The notes beneath the pieces are model-generated. The model searched no databases and was not told where the DNA came from. It saw only the letters and a list, made by a program, of their open reading frames with translations. Below are positions 1 to 9,763 of a DNA stretch of 64,000 nucleotides, one piece after another; positions within the stretch are counted from its first letter, which is position 1, and every line of letters starts with the position of its first letter. Source of the stretch: an uncultured Colwellia sp. (GTDB lineage: Bacteria > Pseudomonadota > Gammaproteobacteria > Enterobacterales > Alteromonadaceae); contig CAJXWZ010000009.1 of the NCBI GenBank assembly GCA_913062815.1, positions 62,001 through 126,000 of the forward strand, written 5' to 3'. A program made the position numbers and the translations under genes.

Positions 1-2067
1 TTGCCTTATGCCAATGGTTCGATTCATTTAGGCCACTTACTCGAGCATATTCAAACCGATATTTGGGTGCGTTTTCAGCGTATGCGCGGTCATGAAACCT
101 ATTTTGTTTGTGCCGATGATGCTCATGGCACGCCAATTATGCTAAAAGCGCAAGAGCTAGGCATAACACCTGAAGAAATGATAAATGCTGTTCGTGAAGA
201 GCATATGAATGATTTTGCTGACTTTCATATTAGTTTTGATAATTACCACTCAACGCATAGTGACGAAAATCGAGAGTTTGCTACCGAAATATATAACCGT
301 TTGCATGCCAGTGGCCATATAAAAACGCGCACTATTTCACAACTTTTCGATCCTGAAAAAGAAATGTTCCTACCTGATAGGTTTATTAAAGGTACTTGTC
401 CCAAATGTAAGTCCGAAGATCAAAATGGTGATAGTTGTGATGATTGTGGCGCAACGTATTCTCCAACAGAAGTATTAAACCCTCGTTCAGTAGTATCTGG
501 TGCAACACCTGTTTTAAAAGATTCAGAGCATTACTTTTTTGATTTGCCTGCCTTTGAACAAATGTTGAAAGATTGGACCCGTAGCGGTGCATTACAAGAA
601 GAAATGGCCAATAAATTGGCTGAATGGTTTGAGCAAGGGCTTAGACAATGGGATATAAGCCGTGATGCGCCTTATTTTGGTTTTGAAATTCCCAATGCAC
701 CTGGTAAGTTCTTCTATGTATGGTTAGATGCTCCTATTGGTTACATGGGTAGCTTCAAAAACTTGTGCAATAAAAATTCTAATATAGATTTTGACAGCTT
801 CTGGGATGAAAAATCAGACGCTGAGCTTTATCACTTTATTGGTAAAGATATTATTTATTTCCACAGTCTGTTTTGGCCAGCGATGTTAGAAGGTGCTGGC
901 TATCGTAAGCCCACTGCTGTTTACGCACATGGTTTCGTTACAGTAAACGGTGCTAAAATGTCTAAGTCTAAAGGGACATTTATTAAAGGTCGTACTTATT
1001 TAGAACATTTGAATCCAGAATACTTGCGTTATTATTATGCCGCTAAATTGACGCATCGCATTGATGATTTAGATTTAAACCTAGAAGACTTTGCTCAGCG
1101 GGTAAACTCGGACTTAGTAGGAAAAGTTGTTAATATTGCCTCGCGTTGTGCTAGTTTTATCACTAAACGTTTCGACGGTATGTTATCTACTACCGTTGAT
1201 GATAAAGACCTTGCTGATGAAGTAATGAATGCAGGCGATAGCATTGCGGCACTTTATGAAAGTCGCGATTTTGGCCGTGCTATGCGCGAAATAATGGCAC
1301 TAGCAGATAAAGTGAATGAATACATTGCCGTTAAAGAGCCGTGGCAATTAATCAAAGATGAAAGCAAACAACAAGAAGTACAGGATATCTGTTCTCTTGG
1401 CATCAATATGTTCCGTACTTTAATGATTTATTTAAAGCCCGTATTACCTGTGCTTGCTGACAGTACCGCAGCATTTTTAAATGATGAACTAGTATGGGAA
1501 GGTCATAAGAGCCTATTGACTGGACATAAAATTAATAAGTTTAAAGCTTTATTGCAACGTGTAGATATGGATAAGGTTAATGCCATGACCGATGCATCTA
1601 AAGAAAATTTAGCACCTTCGTCAATTGTTGAAAATAAAAAATCTAAAAAAACAGACAAAGCTAAGAATAAAACTAAAGCAGTAGATAATAGTGCAGCATT
1701 AGCGAACCCTATAGCAGTTGACCCTATTAGTGATGAAATACAGTTTGATGATTTTGCTAAAATTGATTTACGTATCGCTAAAATCATCAATGCAGAGCAT
1801 GTTGAAAAAGCGGATAAACTACTAAAATTAACACTATCGTTAGATGACAACGATACAGAAACCCGCCAGGTATTCGCTGGTATCAAATCAGCTTACCAAC
1901 CAGAAGATTTAATAGGAAAACATACCGTTATGGTCGCTAATTTAGCGCCTAGAAAAATGCGCTTTGGTATGTCAGAAGGCATGGTATTAGCTGCTGGCCC
2001 TGGTGGTCAGGATTTATGGATATTGAATCCTGACGATGGAGCAAAAGCCGGCATGAGAGTTAAGTAG
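1..2067 (+). CDS. metG: methionyl-tRNA synthetase, 5' end cut by window edge
   Basis: Charges tRNA(Met) with methionine in the cytoplasm. The reading frame is open from base 1 and begins inside the conserved N-terminal [12 protein letters not shown] motif, so about 13 residues and the start codon lie upstream of the window; the first TTG is a leucine codon, not a start. Visible hallmarks in window numbering are the HIGH-like HLGH at 9-12, the four zinc-knuckle cysteines at 133, 136, 146 and 149, and KMSKS at 319-323. A C-terminal EMAP/Trbp-like tRNA-binding domain (about 585-688) ends in [11 protein letters not shown]...MVLAAGPGG. The length matches the E. coli MetG class with the C-terminal domain. 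A clear terminator follows. Confidence 0.98.
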   Translation: MPYANGSIHLGHLLEHIQTDIWVRFQRMRGHETYFVCADDAHGTPIMLKAQELGITPEEMINAVREEHMNDFADFHISFDNYHSTHSDENREFATEIYNRLHASGHIKTRTISQLFDPEKEMFLPDRFIKGTCPKCKSEDQNGDSCDDCGATYSPTEVLNPRSVVSGATPVLKDSEHYFFDLPAFEQMLKDWTRSGALQEEMANKLAEWFEQGLRQWDISRDAPYFGFEIPNAPGKFFYVWLDAPIGYMGSFKNLCNKNSNIDFDSFWDEKSDAELYHFIGKDIIYFHSLFWPAMLEGAGYRKPTAVYAHGFVTVNGAKMSKSKGTFIKGRTYLEHLNPEYLRYYYAAKLTHRIDDLDLNLEDFAQRVNSDLVGKVVNIASRCASFITKRFDGMLSTTVDDKDLADEVMNAGDSIAALYESRDFGRAMREIMALADKVNEYIAVKEPWQLIKDESKQQEVQDICSLGINMFRTLMIYLKPVLPVLADSTAAFLNDELVWEGHKSLLTGHKINKFKALLQRVDMDKVNAMTDASKENLAPSSIVENKKSKKTDKAKNKTKAVDNSAALANPIAVDPISDEIQFDDFAKIDLRIAKIINAEHVEKADKLLKLTLSLDDNDTETRQVFAGIKSAYQPEDLIGKHTVMVANLAPRKMRFGMSEGMVLAAGPGGQDLWILNPDDGAKAGMRVK

Positions 2068-2109
2068 TTGAAATAAAGTAGTATAATCAAACAGAAACCA
2101 ATAAGTATG

Positions 2110-2140
2110 AAAGGTATGGTGTAACGCGATACCTTTTTTA
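2110..2140 (+). terminator. rho-independent terminator of metG
   Basis: Perfect 8-bp stem AAAGGTAT (2110-2117) / ATACCTTT (2129-2136) with an 11-nt loop, followed by a T run. It lies 43 bp after the metG stop. Confidence 0.8.
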
Positions 2141-2197
2141 TTTTCAAAAAATTAATGATTTAGGTGTTTGAAAACTGTCCCTATAATATTAGAGTAC

Positions 2198-2473
2198 ATG
2201 ATGATTAAACAAATAATGAATTATGTTCACAATTCGCCTGCTTCGGTGTGGACGTTATTATACCTCCAATATACCATTATAGTACTTAAGCCTGCACAAC
2301 CCCCTATCTCGATGGTATTTGCTATAAACAATCAAGACAGTGCTTTTGAACTTTTTATGCGCAACTGGATTCAAATGAAAAAACAAAACAATGATATAAA
2401 TAGATTATTTAATTATTGGGTTACAGGAAAAAAGCCTACTTCACCTAATAATAAACTGTCAGAGATAAATTAA
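2198..2473 (+). CDS. small hypothetical protein (91 aa)
   Basis: I do not recognise this family. An upstream TTG at 2168 would extend it by 10 residues, but ATG at 2198 has a weak AGAG about 6 nt upstream and is preferred. The product has a hydrophobic stretch in its first half (VWTLLYLQYTIIVL) and a basic, polar C-terminal half (MKKQNNDINRLFNYWVTGKK). No signal peptide or metal motif is obvious. It ends 2 bp before the rcsF start and could be co-transcribed with rcsF and trmO. It may be a real lineage-specific gene; conservation among relatives would decide. Confidence 0.45.
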   Translation: MMIKQIMNYVHNSPASVWTLLYLQYTIIVLKPAQPPISMVFAINNQDSAFELFMRNWIQMKKQNNDINRLFNYWVTGKKPTSPNNKLSEIN

Positions 2474-2475
2474 TT

Positions 2476-2901
2476 ATGTGCAAAAATATTAGCATTTTAT
2501 GCTTAACAGTGGCTTCCCTTTCAATTTTACTTAGCAGTTGTAGTTATCAATATGTTTCAACCAACTTTGATAAAGATAACTTTCATGACTATTTTTCTGC
2601 AGCAAAAGTGGACATTTATGATAAAGAAAGTGATATTGAGGGTAAATATCGTTTGATATCAAGTGTTGAAGGTCAAGATTGCCAAAGCTTGGCTCACCAC
2701 GCAATTCCAGACGAAGTAAACGCACGAACTCAAGCTAGACAACAGGCATTTAGTAATCATGCTAATGGTGTGGTGTTTACTGGCTGTACCTTACTGTCAA
2801 ACGCCCAGCTAGAGCAACTTAAAGCTAGCAATGACAGCCAACAATGCCATGCTGTTATCGTTTGTTACGCCAAAGCCTACCAAATTGACACTAATGAATA
2901 A
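2476..2901 (+). CDS. rcsF: RcsF-like outer-membrane stress-sensing lipoprotein
   Basis: Small lipoprotein of the Rcs envelope-stress family. A signal peptide ends in a lipobox (LSSC) with the lipidated cysteine at residue 22. The C-terminal domain carries four cysteines at 69, 104, 124 and 130, the arrangement that forms two non-consecutive disulfides in E. coli RcsF, with the context ARQQAFSNHANGVVFTGC typical of the family. Its length (141 aa) is close to E. coli RcsF (134 aa). The stop overlaps the region of possible trmO starts, so the two are probably co-transcribed. Whether an Rcs phosphorelay exists in this organism cannot be seen here. Confidence 0.85.
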   Translation: MCKNISILCLTVASLSILLSSCSYQYVSTNFDKDNFHDYFSAAKVDIYDKESDIEGKYRLISSVEGQDCQSLAHHAIPDEVNARTQARQQAFSNHANGVVFTGCTLLSNAQLEQLKASNDSQQCHAVIVCYAKAYQIDTNE

Positions 2902-2905
2902 TAGA

Positions 2906-3631
2906 ATGGACGATATTACCTTAACCCCAATAGGGTTTGTTAATTCACCCTATAAAGAAAAGTTTGCCATTCCTCGCCAGCCTGGCCTTGTAAGTGCAGC
3001 AAAAGGTAAAATCATTTTACAAGGGGAATGTAATAATATCGAGTCAGTACGAAATTTAGAGCAATTTAGCCATATTTGGTTGCTCTTTGTCTTTCATGGT
3101 ACCCAAAAGCAAGGTTGGAAACCTTTAGTTAGGCCACCACGATTAGGCGGCAATATCAAGGTGGGTGTTTTAGCTACACGTTCAAACTTCAGACCTAACC
3201 CAATTGGTATGTCGGTAGTAAAGCTCAGCAATATAGAAGTATTAAATCAAAAAGTGATACTGCATATTTCTGGTATAGACCTATTAGATAAAACACCAAT
3301 TATTGATATAAAGCCTTATATCCCATACTCAGATTCACTCCCTGAAGCGCATGCAGGTTTTGCCCAAGAACAACCAAAAGCTAACTTGTCAGTAACTTTT
3401 TCTACTAAGGTTCATGCCAGTCTAGCTAATTATGAACAAGCAATACCTGAATTAACATTATTAATAAAACAAGTATTGGCACAAGACCCTCGACCGGCAT
3501 ACAAACAGAATAAAAAAGATGATAAAATCTATGGTATGAATTTATATGATCTTAATATTCAATGGAAATTGTTAGATACGAAAAATGTGGAGGTGATGGC
3601 TATTTCACGGCTCACGGCTTGTAAACTATAA
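2906..3631 (+). CDS. trmO: tRNA (N6-threonylcarbamoyladenosine37-N6)-methyltransferase TrmO
   Basis: SAM-dependent enzyme that N6-methylates t6A37 in tRNAs reading ACY codons (TsaA/YaeB/VirR family). The motif run IGFVNSPYKEKFAIPRQPG, then RPPRLGG, GVLATRSNFRPNPIGMS and IDIKPYIPYSDS is diagnostic. I chose ATG 2906 because its distance to the IGFVNSPYKEK motif equals that in E. coli TrmO. ATG 2894, overlapping the rcsF stop, is the alternative, and the open frame runs further up to 2831. The C-terminal part contains VLAQDPRPAYK, which is also conserved. Confidence 0.93.
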   Translation: MDDITLTPIGFVNSPYKEKFAIPRQPGLVSAAKGKIILQGECNNIESVRNLEQFSHIWLLFVFHGTQKQGWKPLVRPPRLGGNIKVGVLATRSNFRPNPIGMSVVKLSNIEVLNQKVILHISGIDLLDKTPIIDIKPYIPYSDSLPEAHAGFAQEQPKANLSVTFSTKVHASLANYEQAIPELTLLIKQVLAQDPRPAYKQNKKDDKIYGMNLYDLNIQWKLLDTKNVEVMAISRLTACKL

Positions 3632-3702
3632 ATTGCCTATTCATGATTCCCGCACAACTATGCTCAAATTGAGCGTGATGAAAACATTTTTCTATAACCG
3701 TG

Positions 3703-4353
3703 TTACCGAATTAGCTTTTTATATTCGTTATAGACTTTACTTGGCTCAGCTCTCTGCGTGTAGTCTTCTTCTATAAACGCGTATCTAATCTCATTATTCT
3801 TATCAATTATATAAGTGGCGGGTATAGGTAAGAGATAATCATCGATACAAGTTCGCTTGGTTAAGTCAACGCCCCACTTTAGTAATAGCGCTTTCATCTC
3901 TGAGTCTATTTCATAAGTCAGACCAAATTTTCGCGATAGCTGATACTCTTTATCAACTAACATGGTGAAATCGAGTTTGTTATCGGCTTTAGCCAGTTCG
4001 GATAAATCAGATGTTTCGGCCGAAATCGCCACAAAATTTACTTGTTCATTTCTTGATTTCAAAAACTCATTCCAATGTTGTAGCTCTAGCATACAATAAG
4101 GGCACCAGGCTCCCCTGATAAAAGTAATGATAAGTGGATTTTGTAAAAGTAAATCGTCCACATCAATCAAATTTGCTTCACTGTCGTACAATGCGCCTAT
4201 ATGTACTGCATTGCCTACAATTAATCTTTTCGACAGTACTTGTTGCCTTTGAATCAAAGAAATGCTTCTACTTAATGTTTCAAGTACTTCTACAGGCACT
4301 GACTTATCAAATGAAATTTTGAACTTTTTTAGCTGCTCCGTAAGTGTAGCCAT
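3703..4353 (-). CDS. AhpC/TSA-family peroxiredoxin-like protein
   Basis: Cytoplasmic thioredoxin-fold protein of the redoxin/AhpC-TSA superfamily (216 aa). The active site is FIRGAWCPYCMLE, with cysteines at 84 and 87 after a hydrophobic strand. It carries a longer N-terminal region than classical peroxiredoxins and resembles the peroxiredoxin-like proteins common in marine gammaproteobacteria. Later segments VDKEYQLSRKFGL and PATYIIDKNNEIRYAFIEEDYTQRAEP match the usual layout. The ATG has an AAGAG about 10 nt upstream. It converges on trmO with a 71-bp gap and no clear terminator. Likely roles are peroxide reduction or thiol redox control; the exact substrate is unknown. Confidence 0.8.
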   Translation of the reverse strand: MATLTEQLKKFKISFDKSVPVEVLETLSRSISLIQRQQVLSKRLIVGNAVHIGALYDSEANLIDVDDLLLQNPLIITFIRGAWCPYCMLELQHWNEFLKSRNEQVNFVAISAETSDLSELAKADNKLDFTMLVDKEYQLSRKFGLTYEIDSEMKALLLKWGVDLTKRTCIDDYLLPIPATYIIDKNNEIRYAFIEEDYTQRAEPSKVYNEYKKLIR

Positions 4354-4594
4354 TGTAAAGCGCTCTTTGTTAGTTGTTTCTTTAAGTGTAGAACGTTAGT
4401 AAATGTTAGGCAAAGCTGGCTTTAGCTTAACTAGAGACTTAAGCGACGAGTAGCAAAATTTATCGATAAACTCTGCTCAACTAGCTGAAAGGATAGTGCT
4501 TTTGCCAGGTTAAACTTGCAACTAGTGATGCGGCTAGTTAATCTTTGCATTTCAGTGATTAACTGTGCTGAAAGTATTCGTTATCTTTTGATAT

Positions 4595-5767
4595 TTGAGA
4601 GTAATATATGAAGAACCATTATCTAGTGAGATATTATCGTTGAATGCCAATAAAACCATTAGTTTCATAGATAACATTGATAAAATCTCTGCAAGTCATT
4701 GGAAAAAATTAACTAACTCCCCTTGCCCCTTTCTTCAGTATGATTTTTTCAATGTGCTTGAAAGCAGCGAATCTGTTAGTGCAAAACAAGGTTGGCAGGC
4801 TCATCACTTTACGGTAACCACTGAAAATGAACTATCGGCAATAATGCCTATGTATTTGAAAAGCCATTCGTGGGGCGAATATGTTTTTGATTGGGATTGG
4901 GCTGATGCTTTCCAACGTAATGGCATTGATTATTACCCTAAGTTAGTTGCCACCATTCCCTTTACACCTGTTACTAGCACTAAGTTACTTTCCTCAACAC
5001 TGCATATGCATGAATTATTTTCTCCCTTAATTGAACACTGTCAGCAAGCAAATATTAACAGTTGGCATATTTTGTATTGTGATGAAATACAGGTGAGTTT
5101 GCCTGAAGATGTTTATGAGCGTAATACCGTACAATTTCATTGGTTTAATCGTGACTTTAAAACATTTGATGATTTTTTAAATACCTTCACTTCGCGCAAA
5201 AGAAAAAACACTCGCAAAGAAAGGCTATCAATTGTTAAACAAGGAATTGAAATACGTCAGTTGAAAGGTAAAGAAATCACTTCTAAAGATTTAGATTTTT
5301 TTTATTTGACCTACCAACTCACTTATTTGAAACGCGGTCACCAACCCCACTTAAGTCATGCGTTTTTTCGGAAAATAGTCACTCAGATGAATAATAATGT
5401 TTTATTGATCATTGCTAGTGATGAATTCGAAGATATAGCTTGTGCACTGTTCTTTTACGACGACACTCAATTGTATGGCCGCTACTGGGGCTGTACTAAA
5501 CCATGTAATAACTTACATTTTGAGCTTTGTTATTATCTAGGTATCGAATTTTGCATTCAAAACAAACTAAAGTGCTTTAACCCTGGTACTCAAGGTGAAC
5601 ACAAAATTCAAAGAGGCTTTGAGCCTGTATTAACTCACTCTTATCACTGGATAAAACACCCAGCATTTAAAGCAGCCATTAAAGACTTTTGTCTACAAGA
5701 ACAACGGCATATGCTAACGTATCAACAACAATGTCAGCAGATGTTACCTTTTAAAAATATAGATTAA
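4595..5767 (+). CDS. FemAB/GNAT-like peptidogalycan biosynthesis protein (COG3146, DUF482)
   Basis: About 390 residues of the FemAB-like acyltransferase family annotated as peptidogalycan biosynthesis protein. Recognisable pieces include the N-terminal ISASHWKKLTNSPCPFLQYDFFNVLESS, then AIMPMYLKSHSWGEYVFDWDWADAF, FTSRKRKNTRKER and GRYWGCTKPCNNLHFELCYYLGIEFCI. The start is uncertain: no in-frame ATG lies near the N-terminus. TTG 4595 gives the longest product; TTG 4640 would begin 15 codons later and fits the usual family start better. The next gene follows after 15 bp, so the two are probably one transcript. Biochemical role is unproven for this family. Confidence 0.8.
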   Translation: MRVIYEEPLSSEILSLNANKTISFIDNIDKISASHWKKLTNSPCPFLQYDFFNVLESSESVSAKQGWQAHHFTVTTENELSAIMPMYLKSHSWGEYVFDWDWADAFQRNGIDYYPKLVATIPFTPVTSTKLLSSTLHMHELFSPLIEHCQQANINSWHILYCDEIQVSLPEDVYERNTVQFHWFNRDFKTFDDFLNTFTSRKRKNTRKERLSIVKQGIEIRQLKGKEITSKDLDFFYLTYQLTYLKRGHQPHLSHAFFRKIVTQMNNNVLLIIASDEFEDIACALFFYDDTQLYGRYWGCTKPCNNLHFELCYYLGIEFCIQNKLKCFNPGTQGEHKIQRGFEPVLTHSYHWIKHPAFKAAIKDFCLQEQRHMLTYQQQCQQMLPFKNID

Positions 5768-5782
5768 CTAACATAAGAATAT

Positions 5783-6388
5783 ATGATGAACAAACCATTC
5801 TCTCAAGCATGTCAAAATAATCAGCGACCAATTCTAAATCTTTTGACAAGAACATTTGCAAGCACTAAGCATGTTTTAGAAATCGGCTCAGGAACGGGAC
5901 AACATGCCGCTTACTTCGGTCAACACCTTCCGCACTTAACTTGGCAAACCAGTGACTTGTTGATAAATCATTCAGGAATTAACGCCTGGTTAGATGAAAT
6001 AACGTTAACTAATGTGCAAAGACCTATTGTAGTTGATTTAAATGACACATGGCCTGAGCTTATACCGAAACAACACATTGATGGCTTATTTACCGCCAAT
6101 ACACTGCATATAATTAGTTGGCCATTAGTGGTGAAATTTTTTGATGGTATTGCTGATAATTTACCAAGTCTAGGAATGATTTGTATATATGGACCTTTTA
6201 AATACCAAGGAGAATTTACTAGCGAAAGTAACGCTAATTTTGATTTATGGCTTAAAGACAGAGACATAGAGAGCGGTATTCGTGATATAGAAGCAATTTT
6301 ATCATTGGCAAGTTCCGCGGGACTAGTTTTAATTGACGATCATGATATGCCCGCCAACAACCGTCTTTTGGTTTTATCAAAGCTATAG
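5783..6388 (+). CDS. DUF938 SAM-dependent methyltransferase
   Basis: 201-aa class I methyltransferase of the DUF938/METTL26 family. The SAM-binding motif VLEIGSGTGQHAAYF is at residues 33-47, and the family signature QTSDL with PWTANTLHIISWP-like spacing (TANTLHIISWP) follows. Family members are widespread in proteobacteria but their substrate is not established. It lies 15 bp downstream of the FemAB-like gene. The first ATG (5783) is followed immediately by another ATG (5786); either could be used. Confidence 0.85.
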   Translation: MMNKPFSQACQNNQRPILNLLTRTFASTKHVLEIGSGTGQHAAYFGQHLPHLTWQTSDLLINHSGINAWLDEITLTNVQRPIVVDLNDTWPELIPKQHIDGLFTANTLHIISWPLVVKFFDGIADNLPSLGMICIYGPFKYQGEFTSESNANFDLWLKDRDIESGIRDIEAILSLASSAGLVLIDDHDMPANNRLLVLSKL

Positions 6389-6536
6389 TGTAAAAATAAT
6401 TTGGATTAGCTTTTCTACCGATAACGTCCCGAATACTGGCACGTAAATTAGTCATTTATCACTGTTTTTTTTAAGCGACAATGACAATGTCTCAGTTCAT
6501 TGGCGATATTTATACATTAATAGCCCTTATAGCTAA

Positions 6537-6851
6537 CTATTCAATCAATTCGTATGAGATCACGTACAATTTTTCTACGTTAGGATAAATTTTTCGGATA
6601 ACATCTTTCAGCTCAGAAAGCGTCATATTCTCTTGTTTTGCATGAAAACATGACAATTTACTAAAGGTGATTTCTTCTACATTTTTTATTTTTAACTCAC
6701 AAAACCATCGATTATTTTCATAAGTAACGACTTGAACAATACTGTTTAGAGAGTAATCTTTTTCTGATTCATCTCTAATTGTTATAGTTTTCTTACCAGA
6801 CAATATATCAGCTTCAAAGCGTTCAAAAAAAATCATTTCAGATAGGCTCAC
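6537..6851 (-). CDS. yqfB: N4-acetylcytidine amidohydrolase, ASCH domain (YqfB)
   Basis: Small 104-aa ASCH-domain protein aligned end to end by eye with E. coli YqfB. YqfB hydrolyses N4-acetylcytidine to cytidine and acetate, so it salvages a nucleoside released from RNA turnover. The catalytic Lys21 and Thr24 of YqfB are present in SGKKTITIRDE, and the downstream HAKQENMTLSELK matches the segment with the catalytic glutamate. It stands alone, convergent with the methyltransferase. It fits the nucleoside theme of the next 45 kb, but it is also a common gene elsewhere, so the link may be chance. Confidence 0.88.
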   Translation of the reverse strand: MSLSEMIFFERFEADILSGKKTITIRDESEKDYSLNSIVQVVTYENNRWFCELKIKNVEEITFSKLSCFHAKQENMTLSELKDVIRKIYPNVEKLYVISYELIE

Positions 6852-7006
6852 AATCCTTCCTTTATTATAGTTGGTGAAAACACATATTAACGTGCCAATA
6901 ATAGATAATAAATTAATCGATTAAGATTAATATTTTGATCCAGCCAGAATTACGCATTGCGTTTAGAACAGTCTCGCTGACTCTATCTATTTACTGCTAT
7001 TCGATA

Positions 7007-7039
7007 AAAGTTACCGGAAAATAACTACCCGGTAACTTT
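7007..7039 (-). terminator. hairpin terminator after endonuclease I gene
   Basis: Perfect 11-bp inverted repeat AAAGTTACCGG / CCGGTAACTTT with an 11-nt loop, starting 10 bp beyond the nuclease stop. The T tract on the minus strand is short. Confidence 0.65.
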
Positions 7040-7049
7040 ATAAACGCCG

Positions 7050-9491
7050 TTAAAACGACTGGTTATTATTAATCGACCCTCTGGTCTGTGAAGCCTCACT
7101 TTGCCAAGTAAAGTCACTGTATTGTTGACCATTACCACTAAGCTGTAAGGAATTCTTTGATGAAGTCGTACTGCTTTCTGCAACACCTATATCCGTAGAT
7201 GTTAACCCTGACGCAGCTCCGTCTTGGGCAGTAAGTGTACCTTCATAACTGAGAAACTGAATTACTGCGCCACTATCGTCAATCAAGGCTATGCCATCTG
7301 ACGAACCATTTTGTAAACCACTTGCGTTGAAATTTATTGTGCCAAAACCGTTTTGTAAGTTTGGAACAATACCCGAAAGGTTAATGGTTTTATATAATGA
7401 ACCATCGTTACCGTTATATGCTTCAATGCGCCAGTTAGTTAAATCTGTCCCAGCACTTGCTGCAATTTCAACTCCCTCGTTTTTATCATTACCTTTGTTA
7501 TCGTAGTGAAGTTCATTTATCCAAGGGATACTGACAACATGAATTACCTCTACAGTGGCCGTCGTAGTAGCCGTTGCTGATGAATTATCAGTTACGGTAA
7601 GTTGTACTAAGTATGAGCCATCGGCAGCATAAGTATGACTTGGCGATATGGCTGAAGAAACATTACCGTCACCAAAGTCCCAAGCATAACTTACTATGGT
7701 ACCATCAGGATCTGAACTACCACTTGCATCAAAAGTACAGTTTAAGTCGTTACAATTTGATGTTATTGAAGCTATTGGTAATTGATTTACTGGCGCTCCA
7801 CCACCAAAAGTTTGGTCAGTATTAACTAATCCAGCAGTATTGGATGCAGCAAACTGCCAAGTAAAGTCACTACCTTGCTGACCATCACCACTACGTTGCA
7901 ATGAATGTCCAACCGGAGTTGAACTGGTTTCACTTACACCTATGTCAGTTGAAGTCATACCATTAGCACTGCCATTAGTAGCGGTCATGATGCCTTCATA
8001 ACTGATAAATTCAACAACTGTGCCAGCATTGTCTACGAGTGCAATGCCATCAGGGGCACCATTTTGTAAGCCCGCAATATTAAAACTTATAGTACCAAAA
8101 CTGCTTATTTGATCAGGTAATGTACCTGATAATGCAATAGTTTTATAAGAAGCACCATTGCTGCCATTATATGCAATTAATTGCCAGCCGCTAAGATCTA
8201 AGCCGGCACTACCGGCAACTTCAACCATTTCTCCCGTATCCGTGCTGGCATTGTCATAATGAATTTCATTGATCCAAGCCGTGTTACTGGCTGGCGGGGT
8301 TGTAGCATCTGTTGTGGCAAATACTTCAGTGCTTAATGTCGACTCATTATTGGAACTGTCGATAGCGGAAACTTTATAAAAGTAGGTAGTTTCTGCAGCA
8401 ACATTGTTGTCTGTATAAGTGTTGGTATTAATAGTCGTACTGTTTTGTTTAATAAAGGTACCGCCAGAACTGTCGCTGCGATAAATGTTATAACCTGCTA
8501 AATCTGGTTCACTGTTAGCACTCCAGTCAAGAGCAATCAACTGTGAGCCACCGGTGGCCGAAAAGTTGCCTGGTACAATTGGAGGTGTAACATCACCGCC
8601 ACCGCCGCCAGTACATATGCTTTCAAAAACACAGCTAATATATTCAGGATGGTCCACAAAAGGGTTTCGGTTACCTTGAAAGCTATAAACGGTATCGTTA
8701 TGGCGAAGTTCATAACTATCAACAGGATCGTCTTTGCTCCATTGGATCAGTGTTGATTTCAAGCCCATATAGGCAGTTGTGATGTTCGCGCCTTGATTAG
8801 ATGCAGCAATTAGGTCTCTATCGTCGGTTAAAATTAAATCCGGCTCCATCGCCCCGGTAATACCATGGTTACCGCCTTCATATCGAACCGACATATACAT
8901 TAATGCGCGGGCAACATCGCCTTTTCTACCTTGCCAAGTTTGCCATGAACCTGTGGTAAATTGACCTTCTGTCCAATTTGAATCGTTAACCGTACCGCCT
9001 CGGCCATCATTGGCCACAGTCACTTTTTCTGAGCAACTAAGGCAATCCGCATAGGGTTTGTTGCTTCGACTAGAGTTATAGCCGCTATTGGCAATAAAAA
9101 GATGATGTAAGTCTGTATAAGGGTAATTTGCTGAGCCATCGCTGGGGAAACCATACGATTTAGGCCAAGAGTGTTCACGGTTGTAAAATGTGTTCCCTCC
9201 CCCTTCTTTTGTATAACTGTCATTTTTATAGAGATCAATAACATTATTGGCATTGTTTGGGTCTTGATCTGCTAACTCTAAGACATCCCAAGTATCGGTA
9301 GCAGTTGAGGTATAAGGTATTTTAGTGTGATCATTAATAATATTATGCAGCGACGTTTGTAAGCCTTGAGAAGTTGAGCTGTCAACACTGCTGTAGTAAT
9401 TCGTTGGAATTTCACTATAGGCCGATGTGGATAACATTAGTAGTGCCACACTAGTGCATAATTGTACGGTATTTTTTACTTTCTGAGACAT
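7050..9491 (-). CDS. secreted endonuclease I with FN3, two LTD and one PKD domain
   Basis: Large secreted nuclease (813 aa) that should cut extracellular DNA or RNA. A signal peptide (1-26, ending SAYS) precedes an endonuclease I (EndA/NucM, His-Me finger) catalytic domain at about 30-290 with the active-site run FYNREHSWPKSYGFP and the downstream TDLHHLFIA and YEFQGN-like (VYSFQGNRNPFVDHPEY) motifs. Then come a fibronectin type III domain (about 300-395), a lamin-tail domain (about 403-560), a PKD domain (about 570-655, WDFGDG) and a second lamin-tail domain (about 658-813). The two lamin-tail copies are close duplicates. There is no GlyGly-CTERM or other anchor at the C-terminus, so release into the medium is likely. 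It is divergent from the Oar-like receptor, with RutR-type operators between them. Confidence 0.93.
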   Translation of the reverse strand: MSQKVKNTVQLCTSVALLMLSTSAYSEIPTNYYSSVDSSTSQGLQTSLHNIINDHTKIPYTSTATDTWDVLELADQDPNNANNVIDLYKNDSYTKEGGGNTFYNREHSWPKSYGFPSDGSANYPYTDLHHLFIANSGYNSSRSNKPYADCLSCSEKVTVANDGRGGTVNDSNWTEGQFTTGSWQTWQGRKGDVARALMYMSVRYEGGNHGITGAMEPDLILTDDRDLIAASNQGANITTAYMGLKSTLIQWSKDDPVDSYELRHNDTVYSFQGNRNPFVDHPEYISCVFESICTGGGGGDVTPPIVPGNFSATGGSQLIALDWSANSEPDLAGYNIYRSDSSGGTFIKQNSTTINTNTYTDNNVAAETTYFYKVSAIDSSNNESTLSTEVFATTDATTPPASNTAWINEIHYDNASTDTGEMVEVAGSAGLDLSGWQLIAYNGSNGASYKTIALSGTLPDQISSFGTISFNIAGLQNGAPDGIALVDNAGTVVEFISYEGIMTATNGSANGMTSTDIGVSETSSTPVGHSLQRSGDGQQGSDFTWQFAASNTAGLVNTDQTFGGGAPVNQLPIASITSNCNDLNCTFDASGSSDPDGTIVSYAWDFGDGNVSSAISPSHTYAADGSYLVQLTVTDNSSATATTTATVEVIHVVSIPWINELHYDNKGNDKNEGVEIAASAGTDLTNWRIEAYNGNDGSLYKTINLSGIVPNLQNGFGTINFNASGLQNGSSDGIALIDDSGAVIQFLSYEGTLTAQDGAASGLTSTDIGVAESSTTSSKNSLQLSGNGQQYSDFTWQSEASQTRGSINNNQSF

Positions 9492-9749
9492 ATTAAGGTT
9501 TCCTAGAGTTATTATTAGGTAGAAACATACATATCTGTATTGTAATTGTGATCCGTTTATTACAACGTCAAGATAAATCGAATTTTCATCAGAGCATTTA
9601 TATCGATTTTTTCACGGTCAACATCCTAATTACTGCTAAAAAACTTCCTTGATCTGTCCAAATTAAAAATCAAATTGCTAAATGTTAAAATGCACATCTT
9701 AATATTTTTATTTTGTTCGTTTTAGTAGCTCACCCCCCTTAAATATAGC

Positions 9750-9763
9750 TGACCGATTAGTCA
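9750..9763. promoter_or_regulatory. RutR-like operator (one mismatch)
   Basis: TGACC-GATT-AGTCA, one base off the TGACC-N4-GGTCA palindrome, in the nuclease/receptor intergenic region. Confidence 0.5.

Noticed and set aside
1503-1886. 127-codon minus-strand open frame inside metG
   Set aside because: It is antisense to the conserved C-terminal part of metG, has no recognisable family and is a frame shadow.
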